Part shown: one piece after another, positions 42,413-51,986 of the stretch
Position numbering within the stretch: position 1 is the stretch's first letter
Layout: every line of letters begins with the position of its first letter
Source of the DNA: JAVVSR01 sp036654095
GTDB taxonomy: Bacteria; Bacillota; Clostridia; Christensenellales; CAG-917
NCBI GenBank assembly: GCA_036654095.1
Contig: JAVVSR010000001.1
Coordinates: forward strand, 186,001 to 250,000
Length of the DNA: 64,000 nt
Direction: 5' to 3'
The notes under the pieces: generated by a model
Told to the model about the DNA's origin: nothing
The model's database searches: none
Seen by the model: the letters and a program-made list of their open reading frames with translations, nothing else
Made by a program: the position numbers and the translations under genes

Positions 42413-43747
42413 ATGGAAACAAAATTTTTAGGTAAATATAAAAATGTTATTTTTGGTTGCCAAATGAATGTTCACGAATCCGAGAAAATTGCCGGGATTT
42501 TGGAAAGCCTTGGTTACACATCAACAGACAATATTGAAGAAGCGGATATAATTGCATTTAATACTTGCTGCATTCGAGATACAGCCGAAAAACGCGCCTT
42601 GGGAAATATCGGCGCAGTTAAACCTCTTAAAAAGAAAAATAAAAATTTGATTGTTATAGTAGCTGGTTGTATGACTCAACAGTCGGGTATGGCGGAACTA
42701 ATTAATAAAAAATATCCATATGTGGACATTGTAATTGGCACGCACAACATTTCGGAGTTAGGCGAAAAAATTGTTGAATTTAAAAATCAACATCAACATA
42801 TTTCAGATATTCTTGATAGTGACGGCTACATTTCTGACGAAACAACGCCAGTTACTCGCACAAGTTTTCCAAATGCTTGGGTAAATATCAATTATGGTTG
42901 CAACAATTTTTGCACATATTGTATTGTTCCGTACGTGCGCGGGCGCGAAAGAAGTCGTGATATGACAAGTATTTTAAGCGAAATCAAGTCTTTGCTTGCC
43001 AATGGTTATAAGGAAATTACACTGTTGGGTCAAAATGTAAATTCATATGGCAACGATATTAATAATGACAACGTAACTTTTCCTAAATTATTGGAGGAAA
43101 TTGCGAAACTCGATGGAAAATTTAGACTTAGATTTATGACTTCTCATCCAAAGGATTTGTCGCAGGAGGTTGTTGATATTGTTGCAAAATATGATAATAT
43201 TTGTAAAAATATTCACCTTCCAATACAATCGGGAAGCAATGCTGTTTTAAGCAGAATGAACAGGCGATACACTAGAGAACATTATTTGGATTTAATTAAA
43301 ATGATACGTGAAAAAATACCAGACTGTGGCATTACTACGGACATTATGGTAGGCTTTCCCGATGAAAGTGAAAACGATTTTGAAGATACTATTGACTTAG
43401 TAAAAAAAGTTCAATTTGAAAACGCATTTACTTTTATATATTCCGTTAGAAAAGGTACAAAAGCTGCCGAAATGCCACAACTTGATTATGATACAAAACG
43501 TAGGCGCATTGGAGAATTAATTAAAATTCAAAACCAAATTACGTCTGAACTTGGCAGCAGGTATATAGGCCTGACGCTTGAAGTTTTAATTGAAAATACC
43601 AATGCAAAAAAAACTAATATGGTTTGTGGTCGCACAGATACAGGTCGTCTGGTAAACGCAATAGGCAGTGTTGAGCTTATAGGTACATTTCAGCAAATTA
43701 AAATTACAGAGGCTCATTCCGCCTCGTTAGTGGGAGAAATAATTTGA
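42413..43747 (+). CDS. miaB: tRNA-2-methylthio-N6-dimethylallyladenosine synthase MiaB
   Basis: A radical SAM enzyme that adds a methylthio group to i6A37 of tRNA, the step after MiaA, which is encoded downstream. The 444 residues show FGCQMNVHESEKIAG near 17, NTCCIRDTAE, AGCMTQ, the cluster motif CNNFCTYCIVPYVRGRERSR near 162 and a C-terminal TRAM domain. The start is ATG 42413 with TAGGAG upstream. The longer frame to 42317 includes the promoter and an odd hydrophobic extension, so it was rejected. The stop overlaps the TTG start of mutS. Confidence 0.96.
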   Translation: METKFLGKYKNVIFGCQMNVHESEKIAGILESLGYTSTDNIEEADIIAFNTCCIRDTAEKRALGNIGAVKPLKKKNKNLIVIVAGCMTQQSGMAELINKKYPYVDIVIGTHNISELGEKIVEFKNQHQHISDILDSDGYISDETTPVTRTSFPNAWVNINYGCNNFCTYCIVPYVRGRERSRDMTSILSEIKSLLANGYKEITLLGQNVNSYGNDINNDNVTFPKLLEEIAKLDGKFRLRFMTSHPKDLSQEVVDIVAKYDNICKNIHLPIQSGSNAVLSRMNRRYTREHYLDLIKMIREKIPDCGITTDIMVGFPDESENDFEDTIDLVKKVQFENAFTFIYSVRKGTKAAEMPQLDYDTKRRRIGELIKIQNQITSELGSRYIGLTLEVLIENTNAKKTNMVCGRTDTGRLVNAIGSVELIGTFQQIKITEAHSASLVGEII

Positions 43748-46356
43748 AAAATCAACTTTCGCCGATGATGCAGCAATATATGTCAATGAAGGCGCAGTAT
43801 GGTGACGCTATTTTAATGTATCGTCTTGGTGACTTTTATGAAATGTTTTTTGATGACGCCAAAACCGCATCCGCGTTTCTTGATTTAACATTGACTGGGC
43901 GCGATTGCGGATTAGACGAACGCGCGCCGATGTGTGGAGTTCCTTATCACGCGGTAGATAACTATATTAAACGTTTGATTGAGGGCGGTTTTAAAGTAGC
44001 GATTTGTGAACAACTGAACACAACTGCCGATACAAAGGGGCAACTTACGCGTGACGTTGTTAGAGTGATAACGGCCGGTACTTTGGTTGACGATGGCTAT
44101 CTTGACGAAAAGAAAAACAATTATTTAGCTTCAGTATTTGCCAAAGATGATGGCTTTGGACTTTCTTGGGTTGATATGTCAACAGGAGAATTCCGTTTGT
44201 ATGAAAACAGTGGCAAAAATTCGGCAAGCGTTTTGGAAGACTTACTTGTCACGATTTCGCCATCCGAAATTATTTGTAATTCAACCGCTAAAACTATTGA
44301 AATTAGCTGTATATCGCAAGGTCGGCTCCCTAAAATGAACGTGTATTTTGATTGGGCATTCGGTTTTGATACTGCTGAAAAAAAATTGCAACGTCAACTT
44401 AATGTAAATACGCTGTCGTCGTTTGAATGTGAAAATAAACGGTTTGCAATTTCTAGCGCTGGCGCGCTTGTTGAATATTTGCTTTCAACACAAAAACGAA
44501 GCCTTTCACACATAAATAAAATAAGTTATTTAAAAGATAATGCTTTTTTGTTTTTAGATAGCAACACGAGAAGAAATTTAGAGCTTGTATCTTCATCGCG
44601 AGATGGCCGTCGTAGAGGCTCGCTGCTGTGGCTTTTGGATAATACTACAACAAGTATCGGCGCAAGGAATATTCGGCGGTGGATTGAACAACCACTTCAA
44701 GATACAAATTTAATCAACGCTAGACTTGACTCCGTTGGCGAACTTATTTCTAAAATTGAAGTGCGTGATGATTTAATTTCAGTTTTAAAATCAGTGCGCG
44801 ATTTGGAACGACTGTCTGCAAAAGTTGCGTATGGTAATGTTACTCCACGAGATGTTTCGTCGATTGGCGAAACTTTGGAAGCAATACCCGCATTGCTTAA
44901 AGTTTTAAAAAAATGTAGCACAAAACTAATAAAAAATTCCGTAGATAATATTTATTTTGATTCACAATTATCCGAACTTATTTCACGCGCGATAGTTGAC
45001 AATCCACCTGCGTTGATTAAAGATGGTCGTTTTATTAAAAAAGGCTATTCGGCGGAATTAGATATGTTGAATTCAGCTCAAACAGATGGCAAACAATGGC
45101 TAGCAAATATTGAAATAGCCGAAAAGGAAGCCACTGGTATAAAAACGTTAAAAGTTGGCTTTAATAAAATTTTTGGATATTATATTGAAGTTTCTAAATC
45201 GCAAACCGACCAAGTTCCACTTAGATATCAACGGAAACAGACTCTTGTCGGCGGCGAACGATATATAACCGAGGAATTAAAAGAGGTTGAAGAAAAAATA
45301 TTAGGAGCAGAAGAAAAAGCTATTCGCCTTGAACAACAACTTTTTATTGAATTGCGCGAAAAATTGCTTGAGCATTTGTCGGAATTTCAATCTACCTCCC
45401 AAGCGATTGCAACTGTGGATTGCTTGCTTTCCTTGTCAATCGTAGCAGTAAAAAATAATTATACAAAACCAATAATAAATGATAAAATTAAGCATATTTC
45501 AATAAAAGGTGGCCGTCATCCTGTTATTGAAGCGCTAAACGAAGGCAATACGTTTGTTCCAAACGATACCTTGCTTGACTTAAAAGATAATCGTACAATG
45601 GTTATTACCGGTCCAAATATGGCAGGTAAAAGCACTTTTATGCGGCAGGTTGCTTTGATAACTTTAATGACTCATATCGGTTCATATGTTCCTGCCGAGT
45701 CGGCGGAAGTTTGTTTAACCGATAGAATTTTTACCAGAGTAGGCGCAAGCGACGATTTAATTTCAGGACAAAGTACTTTTATGGTTGAAATGGTCGAGGT
45801 TGCAACCATTTTAAATAACGCGACTCATAATAGCCTACTTATTTTAGACGAAATCGGACGAGGCACTTCGACGATTGACGGGTTAAGTATCGCCTGGGCT
45901 GTTATTGAATATATCTCTAGAGAGGTTCGCGCAAAAACACTCTTTGCAACTCACTTCCACGAACTTACCGAGCTTGAGGGTATGTTGGACGGTGTCAAAA
46001 ATTATCAAATTTTAATTAAGGAAATAAGCAATAAAATTGTTTTTTTACACAAAATTGTTCGCGGGGGCGCAAGCAAAAGTTTTGGAATTGAAGTGGCATC
46101 TCTAGCTGGCGTGCCAGATGTAGTTGTTGCGCGCGCAAAAGTTATTATGCGACAACTTGAGGAATTGGATATCACTCGCGATACAAATAGTATTATGCTT
46201 TCATCAAAAAGCAATCAATCTAAACAGCTTGATTTATTTTCAAATTCTGACGACAATATCGTTTTAAAAATCTTAAGAGATACCGATATTAACAACTGCT
46301 CGCCAATGCAAGCATTTGCAATTTTAATGGATTTGAAGGAAAAAGCAGGGAAATGA
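43744..46356 (+). CDS. mutS: DNA mismatch repair protein MutS
   Basis: MutS recognises base mismatches. The 870 residues carry the mismatch-reading domain with the GDFYEMFFDDA motif, whose phenylalanine stacks on the mismatch, near residue 30. Walker A GPNMAGKSTFMRQ lies near 623, Walker B LLILDEIGRGTS near 698, and the dimerising C-terminus follows. A short C-terminal region fits the beta-clamp binding class. The start is TTG 43744, supported by GGGAGA and by the conserved N-terminus, and it overlaps the miaB stop. Confidence 0.97.
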   Translation: MKNQLSPMMQQYMSMKAQYGDAILMYRLGDFYEMFFDDAKTASAFLDLTLTGRDCGLDERAPMCGVPYHAVDNYIKRLIEGGFKVAICEQLNTTADTKGQLTRDVVRVITAGTLVDDGYLDEKKNNYLASVFAKDDGFGLSWVDMSTGEFRLYENSGKNSASVLEDLLVTISPSEIICNSTAKTIEISCISQGRLPKMNVYFDWAFGFDTAEKKLQRQLNVNTLSSFECENKRFAISSAGALVEYLLSTQKRSLSHINKISYLKDNAFLFLDSNTRRNLELVSSSRDGRRRGSLLWLLDNTTTSIGARNIRRWIEQPLQDTNLINARLDSVGELISKIEVRDDLISVLKSVRDLERLSAKVAYGNVTPRDVSSIGETLEAIPALLKVLKKCSTKLIKNSVDNIYFDSQLSELISRAIVDNPPALIKDGRFIKKGYSAELDMLNSAQTDGKQWLANIEIAEKEATGIKTLKVGFNKIFGYYIEVSKSQTDQVPLRYQRKQTLVGGERYITEELKEVEEKILGAEEKAIRLEQQLFIELREKLLEHLSEFQSTSQAIATVDCLLSLSIVAVKNNYTKPIINDKIKHISIKGGRHPVIEALNEGNTFVPNDTLLDLKDNRTMVITGPNMAGKSTFMRQVALITLMTHIGSYVPAESAEVCLTDRIFTRVGASDDLISGQSTFMVEMVEVATILNNATHNSLLILDEIGRGTSTIDGLSIAWAVIEYISREVRAKTLFATHFHELTELEGMLDGVKNYQILIKEISNKIVFLHKIVRGGASKSFGIEVASLAGVPDVVVARAKVIMRQLEELDITRDTNSIMLSSKSNQSKQLDLFSNSDDNIVLKILRDTDINNCSPMQAFAILMDLKEKAGK

Positions 46357-46363
46357 GGTAAAA

Positions 46364-48382
46364 ATGATTAAAATAAATGTTTTAGATAGTTCGGTATACA
46401 ATTTAATTTCAGCAGGCGAGGTTGTTGAGCGTCCGCTGTCTGTTGTCAAGGAGTTAGTTGAAAACTCCATTGATGCTTGCGCAAAAAATATTCATATTGA
46501 CATTGTTGACGGTGGCAAAACTAGAATAAAGGTTTCCGATGATGGAGTTGGTATTGATAAGGCATATATTGAAACTGCATTTTTACCCCACGCAACAAGC
46601 AAAATTTCGAAAGCAAACGATTTAGAAAGTATTTCGACACTTGGTTTTAGAGGCGAAGCGCTAGCAAGCATCGCATCTGTTACAATGATAACTCTACAAT
46701 CGAAAACAGTTGATGATGATAGCGCAAGTGTTGTTGAATTAAATGCAGGTAAAATTCAACACAAATATGAAACGTCGGGCAATGTCGGGACAGCAATTAC
46801 GGTTGACAATTTATTTTTTAATACTCCTGCCAGAATTAAATTTTTAAAGAAAAACAAAACTGAAGAATTAGCGATAACTTCATTAGTAACAAACTTGATT
46901 TTATCAAATCCAAATATTTCTTTTACATATACAGCTGATAGCAAAATAATTTATAAAACTTCGGGTAATGGCCTTAAAAACACTCTTTTTTCGATATATA
47001 GCCGTGAAATTACTATGAATTTAGTTGAAATCGAGAATACTTTTGCCGATTTTACAGTAGATGGATTTATTTCAAAACCAACATTTACAAAAGGCAGCCG
47101 CAGTTTTCAAACAATTATTTTAAATGGTAGAGTTATTGAAAATAAGACAATAAGTACCGCAGTTGAAAAAGCGTATGAAAGTTTTTTAATGAAACACGCG
47201 TTTCCGTTATATGTACTTAATATTAAAATACCATATGATTTTTTGGATATTAACGTTCACCCGAGCAAAATTGATGTTAGATTTTTAGATAATAACAAAG
47301 TTTTTAGTTTTATTTATCATTCAATAAGCAATGTTTTAATGAATCTTAATGAAATTAAAGGGTTTTCACAGTTTGATAATCCGCAAAATAACTGTTCAAA
47401 AATAGAATACATTGATGAAGTTTGCGCAGAAACTGGCGAAATAATTTCTAAACCCAAATATAACAATCTTAATGATAACGATATAAATAAAACAAGTGAT
47501 TATACTTCCGAAAATGCAAATTCTAACTTTGATAATAATTTAACAAATAAAAATAGTGAATATATCTATAATTTAAATGATAACACAAAGCTTCTAGATG
47601 AAAAAAATGGTTTAAATGACTTAAAAAATCTTGACAATCTTGATATTTTAAAAAAAGAAAATGTCTTTAATGTATTTCCTTCAACAAATAAGCTTAATTC
47701 GCTTAAGTCAGATAGCGGAATTGCTTATCGCGCTATAAAAGCTCAACAAAGTCGTGACAACTTTAATCAAAATTCCGATAGTTTTATCGATAATACACCC
47801 GATATCATTGATTTTAATGGAAAAATTGTAGGGCAACTGTTTGAAACATATATTATAATCGAAAAGCAAAATGTCGCATATTTCATCGACCAGCACGCAG
47901 CTCACGAACGTATTTTGTATGACGAATTATCAAAAGTTCAAAACAATTACGCTCAACCACTTCTACTTCCATATATTTACGAGGCAAATTACTCCGAATA
48001 CTCCTTTTTATTGGATATATGCGACGATATTAATAAAATTGGATTTGATATTGAACCTTTTGGCAATTTGTCGTTTAAAATATCTGCCGTTCCATCAGCT
48101 TTAACTAATATAAATTTTGATACATTTTTTGCTTATATATTATCGGATTTATCTCATTCGCCAATACTTAAAGCTAAAGACTTAATTAATGATAAGCTTA
48201 AACAAATCGCCTGCAAAAGCGCTGTCAAGGCTGGCGATTGCTTAAATTATCAGCAAATTGAAATGCTTTTAAAGGTTTTTAATGAAAGCGAATGTTTGCC
48301 TTTACAATGTCCGCACGGCAGGCCTGCGGTAATTAAAATATCTAAAACAGATTTAGAAAAATGGTTTAAACGGATTGTATAA
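46364..48382 (+). CDS. mutL: DNA mismatch repair protein MutL
   Basis: MutL is recruited by MutS and, in bacteria without MutH, nicks the new strand. The 672 residues show the GHKL ATPase motifs (VVKELVENSIDA, DDGVGI, TLGFRGEALASI, and ATSKI between them), a long Asn/Asp-rich linker at about 350-480, and a C-terminal domain. The endonuclease motif usually reads DQHA-x2-E-x4-E; here it is DQHAAHERILYDE, so aspartate stands where the last glutamate is expected and a glutamate follows. CKSAVKAGD and CPHGRP, both linked to the nuclease-type C-terminus, are present. GAGGT precedes the start. Confidence 0.96.
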   Translation: MIKINVLDSSVYNLISAGEVVERPLSVVKELVENSIDACAKNIHIDIVDGGKTRIKVSDDGVGIDKAYIETAFLPHATSKISKANDLESISTLGFRGEALASIASVTMITLQSKTVDDDSASVVELNAGKIQHKYETSGNVGTAITVDNLFFNTPARIKFLKKNKTEELAITSLVTNLILSNPNISFTYTADSKIIYKTSGNGLKNTLFSIYSREITMNLVEIENTFADFTVDGFISKPTFTKGSRSFQTIILNGRVIENKTISTAVEKAYESFLMKHAFPLYVLNIKIPYDFLDINVHPSKIDVRFLDNNKVFSFIYHSISNVLMNLNEIKGFSQFDNPQNNCSKIEYIDEVCAETGEIISKPKYNNLNDNDINKTSDYTSENANSNFDNNLTNKNSEYIYNLNDNTKLLDEKNGLNDLKNLDNLDILKKENVFNVFPSTNKLNSLKSDSGIAYRAIKAQQSRDNFNQNSDSFIDNTPDIIDFNGKIVGQLFETYIIIEKQNVAYFIDQHAAHERILYDELSKVQNNYAQPLLLPYIYEANYSEYSFLLDICDDINKIGFDIEPFGNLSFKISAVPSALTNINFDTFFAYILSDLSHSPILKAKDLINDKLKQIACKSAVKAGDCLNYQQIEMLLKVFNESECLPLQCPHGRPAVIKISKTDLEKWFKRIV

Positions 48383-49284
48383 TGAATAAAATTTTATGTA
48401 TTGTCGGCCCAACGGCAAGCGGAAAGTCAGCCTTTGCTATTGAAGTTGCAAAACAACTTAATTCTGAAATTATATCTGCTGACAGCATGCAGATTTATAA
48501 GCATATGAACATAGGTACGGCTAAAATCTGCCAAGCTGATACACATATCAAACATCATTTGTTAGATATTGTTGAACCGTTTGCGGAGTTTAGTGTCGCT
48601 AATTATCAAACTTTAGCTTTACCAATTATCGAACAGCTCATAAAGGATAATAAAACTCCAATAGTTTGTGGCGGCACGGGATTATACATTAATTCAATAT
48701 TATATCCGCTAAATTTTTCAGAAACATCGAAAAATAATGATTTACGAGATAGCTTAAAAGCCAAATTAAATGAATTTGGCGCTGAATATATGCACGATTG
48801 GCTTTGTCGATTAGACACTGTATCCGCTGAAAAAATACACACAAATGACACAAAGCGCGTTTTGCGCGCGTTAGAAATTAATTTAAACTTTGGTTTAAAG
48901 GTAAACACTGAAATTAAACAACCGCAATACGAATATTTGATGATTGGGTTTAATCCAAACGACCGAAAAACGCTATACGACCGCATTGACAATAGAGTTG
49001 ATACAATGTTTTTAAACGGACTTACAACTGAAGTTGAAAATTTAATAAAAAACGGAGTAACTTTCGATTGCCAAAGTATGCAAGCGATTGGTTATAAAGA
49101 ATTTAAGCAGTACTTTTCGGGCGATATAAACATTATCGAACTTAAGGAACTTATAAAACAACATTCCAGAAACTATGCCAAACGTCAATTAACTTGGTTT
49201 AAAAAATACAATGATATTGTTTGGTTTGACAAACCTTGTGATGAAGCTATAACTTTAGTAAATAATACATTTTTAAGGAAATAA
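48382..49284 (+). CDS. miaA: tRNA dimethylallyltransferase MiaA
   Basis: MiaA adds a dimethylallyl group to A37 of tRNAs that read codons starting with U. The 300 residues show the P-loop GPTASGKSAF at residue 8, SADSMQIYK, GTAK, the VCGGTGLYI segment near 95 and QAIGYKEF near 235. The start overlaps the mutL stop by one base. MiaB, in the same operon, uses its product. Confidence 0.96.
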   Translation: MNKILCIVGPTASGKSAFAIEVAKQLNSEIISADSMQIYKHMNIGTAKICQADTHIKHHLLDIVEPFAEFSVANYQTLALPIIEQLIKDNKTPIVCGGTGLYINSILYPLNFSETSKNNDLRDSLKAKLNEFGAEYMHDWLCRLDTVSAEKIHTNDTKRVLRALEINLNFGLKVNTEIKQPQYEYLMIGFNPNDRKTLYDRIDNRVDTMFLNGLTTEVENLIKNGVTFDCQSMQAIGYKEFKQYFSGDINIIELKELIKQHSRNYAKRQLTWFKKYNDIVWFDKPCDEAITLVNNTFLRK

Positions 49285-49286
49285 AT

Positions 49287-50549
49287 ATGAAAATAACTCA
49301 AAAAACTATTGATTTTGTTAATTCTTCTGAATTTAAATGTAAAAATCAATTTGAAAAAATTAATAATATTGCCTATATTAATCAAGAAAAAGTTTTAAAC
49401 GCATTTCAAAAAAATGCAGTTCAAGCTCGTCATCTTGTAGGCACGACTGGCTATGGATACGGCGATATTGGCCGTGAAATGCTTGCAAAAGTATTTGCCG
49501 ATATTTTTAACACTGAATCCGCCATAGTTTCGCCAAATTTACTGTCTGGAACACACGCGTTAACTGTGCTTTTATTTGGAATTCTGCGCCCAAATGATAA
49601 TTTTCTATCCATTTGTGGCGAACTTTATGACACGCTACATGATGTCATATTTGGCGATAACATTGGATCGCTTAAAGATTATCATATATCATTTGATAAA
49701 GTTGATTTAAACAAAAACGGTAGTTTTGATATGCCAAAAATACTTGAAAAAATTAATAAAAACTTACCTAAAATGGTGTTTATTCAACGTTCGCGTGGAT
49801 ACGCTTGGCGCGATGCGTTGTCAATTTCCGACATTAAATCCGCAATTTCCGAAATTAAATCACTGTATCCAAATATTATTGTCGCTGTTGACAACTGCTA
49901 TGGCGAATTTGTCGACACGTTAGAGCCAACTTCCGTTGGCGCAGACATAGTTTGCGGCAGTTTAATCAAAAATCCCGGCGGTGGAATTGCGCCAACTGGC
50001 GCATATATCGCTGGTCGAGCAGATTTAATTGAACAAGTAGGTTATAGGCTTACTTCGCCATCAATCGGCACCGAAGTAGGCAGTTATTTAAATGGCTATT
50101 TGCCATTCTTTCAGGGACTTTTTTTAGCTCCAACGGTTGTTGCAAATGCATTAAAAGGTAGCGTTTTATTCGGCCAAACTTATACCGATTTGGGTTACGT
50201 TACGCTTCCAAAACCAAAAAAAGCCTGCAACGATATCATTAGAAGCATTAAATTTGATACCGAAAATGAGCTTATTGAATTTATTCGCGCGATACAAGCC
50301 GTTTCACCAATCGATAGCAACGTCGTACCTTATCCTTGGGAAATGCCGGGTTATAGCGATAAAGTAATTATGGCTGCAGGCGCGTTTGTGCAAGGCAGTT
50401 CCATTGAATTGTCGGCAGATTCGCCAATAAAGGCACCATACATTGCATATCTGCAAGGCGGACTAACATATGAACACGCAAAATTAGCTGTTAATTATAC
50501 GGTGGAATATATCAATAATCTTAAAAATTCAACAAATAAAACAAATTAA
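49287..50549 (+). CDS. Methionine gamma-lyase family PLP enzyme (YnbB-like)
   Basis: A 420-residue PLP-dependent enzyme of the family often labelled aluminium resistance protein or methionine gamma-lyase family. Key parts are RHLVGTTGYGYGDIGRE near residue 48 and SGTHALTVLLFG near 88. The PLP-lysine region GSLIKNPGGGIAPTG is near 231. B. subtilis encodes the relative ynbB close to miaA and hfq, so the placement fits. The true substrate is not established. A putative binding site AAGGAA lies just before the ATG, 2 bases after miaA. It is the last gene of the operon. Confidence 0.88.
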   Translation: MKITQKTIDFVNSSEFKCKNQFEKINNIAYINQEKVLNAFQKNAVQARHLVGTTGYGYGDIGREMLAKVFADIFNTESAIVSPNLLSGTHALTVLLFGILRPNDNFLSICGELYDTLHDVIFGDNIGSLKDYHISFDKVDLNKNGSFDMPKILEKINKNLPKMVFIQRSRGYAWRDALSISDIKSAISEIKSLYPNIIVAVDNCYGEFVDTLEPTSVGADIVCGSLIKNPGGGIAPTGAYIAGRADLIEQVGYRLTSPSIGTEVGSYLNGYLPFFQGLFLAPTVVANALKGSVLFGQTYTDLGYVTLPKPKKACNDIIRSIKFDTENELIEFIRAIQAVSPIDSNVVPYPWEMPGYSDKVIMAAGAFVQGSSIELSADSPIKAPYIAYLQGGLTYEHAKLAVNYTVEYINNLKNSTNKTN

Positions 50550-50620
50550 TTATGCGATTTTATGTAATCATAAATTATAGTTAATATAGTAGGTTAGTCT
50601 GAATAAAATTTTGAAACTTA

Positions 50621-50655
50621 AAAAGAATTAATTTAACAACTTAATTCTTTTTTTT
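50621..50655 (+). terminator. Terminator after the miaB-miaA operon
   Basis: An 11-bp stem (AAAAGAATTAA with TTAATTCTTTT), 9-base loop and T run. Confidence 0.85.
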
Positions 50656-51620
50656 ATTTTAATTAACATTGTTTTTATATAAGCGAAGATTAGATTTAAA
50701 TTTAGATAAAACATAAGTATTTATAAATGAACAGTATAATGAACTTTTTATTATATTAAACAAAATACTGTAAAGATTATAAAACTGTAAGGAATATAAA
50801 ACTCTAAAGATTTCAAAGCCTTAATAAAATTAAATTTAAAACGAAATAAAACTATTTTTTTTTTGCAACAAAAGCCGTTTCGCCGCCCTAAGCCTTATAA
50901 AACGGGTTATATATGCGTAAAACTCGTGTTTTACGCATAGTTTTACCTTGTTTAGTTTTGTTGCTTCTTCCCACCCCTTTTGCTTTTCTGCTTAAGATTG
51001 GCTTATTGCGTATATCTTTTCTTTGCTTTTCTTTGACGATACTGTTTCTAATGTTTAATTATAATCAAGTTACAGTCGTAAGCGCGCAACCGCACGCACA
51101 ATGTGCGCGCTCCGCGCACACCCTTTCGCTTGCTGTTGCACGCATATACGCCGTTTTCAACGGCGCTAAAGCAGTAGGCTTTGCCGTACATCTAGCTAAC
51201 TGCTTGCGTGATACCGACATTGCAAACTGCGTTGAGTTTAGCTAACTGCTTAAACAAGCTCGCTACGCTCGCCTATAATCACGCAGTTAAGACTAGCTTT
51301 GTTATTATGCCGACCTTGGCTAACAAGTATATGGTTCAGTATCAACCAAACCAACTGCATATAACATGCTCTACTACGTTTGTTTAGCCTTTAATATTTT
51401 CAATTTTAACTCCAGGGGTAGTGAATAGTGTAGTTAAAACAAGCTATGAGCGCACACGCGCTCACGCGCGAGCGTGCACTCATTAACTTTATAAGCAATA
51501 AGCCAATCTTGAAACATTTTTTTTACCCACCCGTATAAGCTGTATTTTTGACTAGAAACGATTTTCAATATGTTTTGTATATCTAACTTCAAAATGCTCT
51601 TACCTGACCGTCTTTCAATT
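50656..51620. other. Non-coding island with GC-richer core and several perfect hairpins
   Basis: No credible gene. The left 200 bases are AT-rich. From about 50865 the sequence is full of inverted repeats: GCAACAAAA (50865-50873) pairs with TTTTGTTGC (50956-50964) and encloses a perfect 12-bp hairpin at 50912-50939. Others are an 8-bp GC hairpin at 51102-51120, a 7-bp hairpin at 51149-51165, and a large imperfect palindrome at 51447-51482. TAGCTAACTGCTT occurs twice, near 51195 and 51239. Base composition at 51070-51250 is clearly richer in GC than the flanks. Confidence 0.7.
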
Positions 51621-51623
51621 TTT

Positions 51624-51909
51624 TACTACCCCCACGTTTGGGCAATTCACCATACCGCAAAATTTAACTACCCCCACATTTTAGCGATTCACCGTACCGC
51701 AAAATTTAACCACCCCCACTACTTACCATACCGCAAAATTTAACTGCACGCACTACTACACCGTACCGCAAAATTTAACTACCCCCCACTTCTGCACCAT
51801 ACCGCAAAATTGCACCACCCCTTTTTTTTGGTAATGCACCGTACCGCAAAATTGCACCACCCCCACATTTTAGCAATTCACCGTACCGCAAAATTGCACT
51901 ACCTCACTA
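51624..51909. repeat. Seven-copy degenerate direct-repeat array
   Basis: The core ACCRTACCGCAAAATT starts at 51649, 51691, 51725, 51760, 51796, 51838 and 51880, so spacings are 42, 34, 35, 36, 42 and 42. Most copies continue into a C-rich block such as ACTACCCCCAC. Copies 1-4 read TTTAAC after the core AAAA and copies 5-7 read TTGCAC, giving two subtypes. A partial unit without core precedes copy 1. The segments between cores are related to each other, not unique, so this is not a CRISPR. Confidence 0.9.
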
Positions 51910-51986
51910 CTAAACCGTGTCGGTTTCTGCTTAATAATATCAATATTAATTTTTTAGAATTGTTTTATTAATTTAAAACATATGCT

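Noticed and set aside
50913..51245. A 110-codon plus-strand frame in the intergenic island
   Set aside because: Its start codon lies inside a perfect 12-bp hairpin, there is no ribosome binding site, the hydrophobic part just reflects T-rich DNA, and the rest spans further hairpins. It looks non-coding.
51624..51909. CRISPR array
   Set aside because: Repeat cores are only 16 bases, spacing varies from 34 to 42, the segments between cores are related to each other, and no cas gene is nearby.
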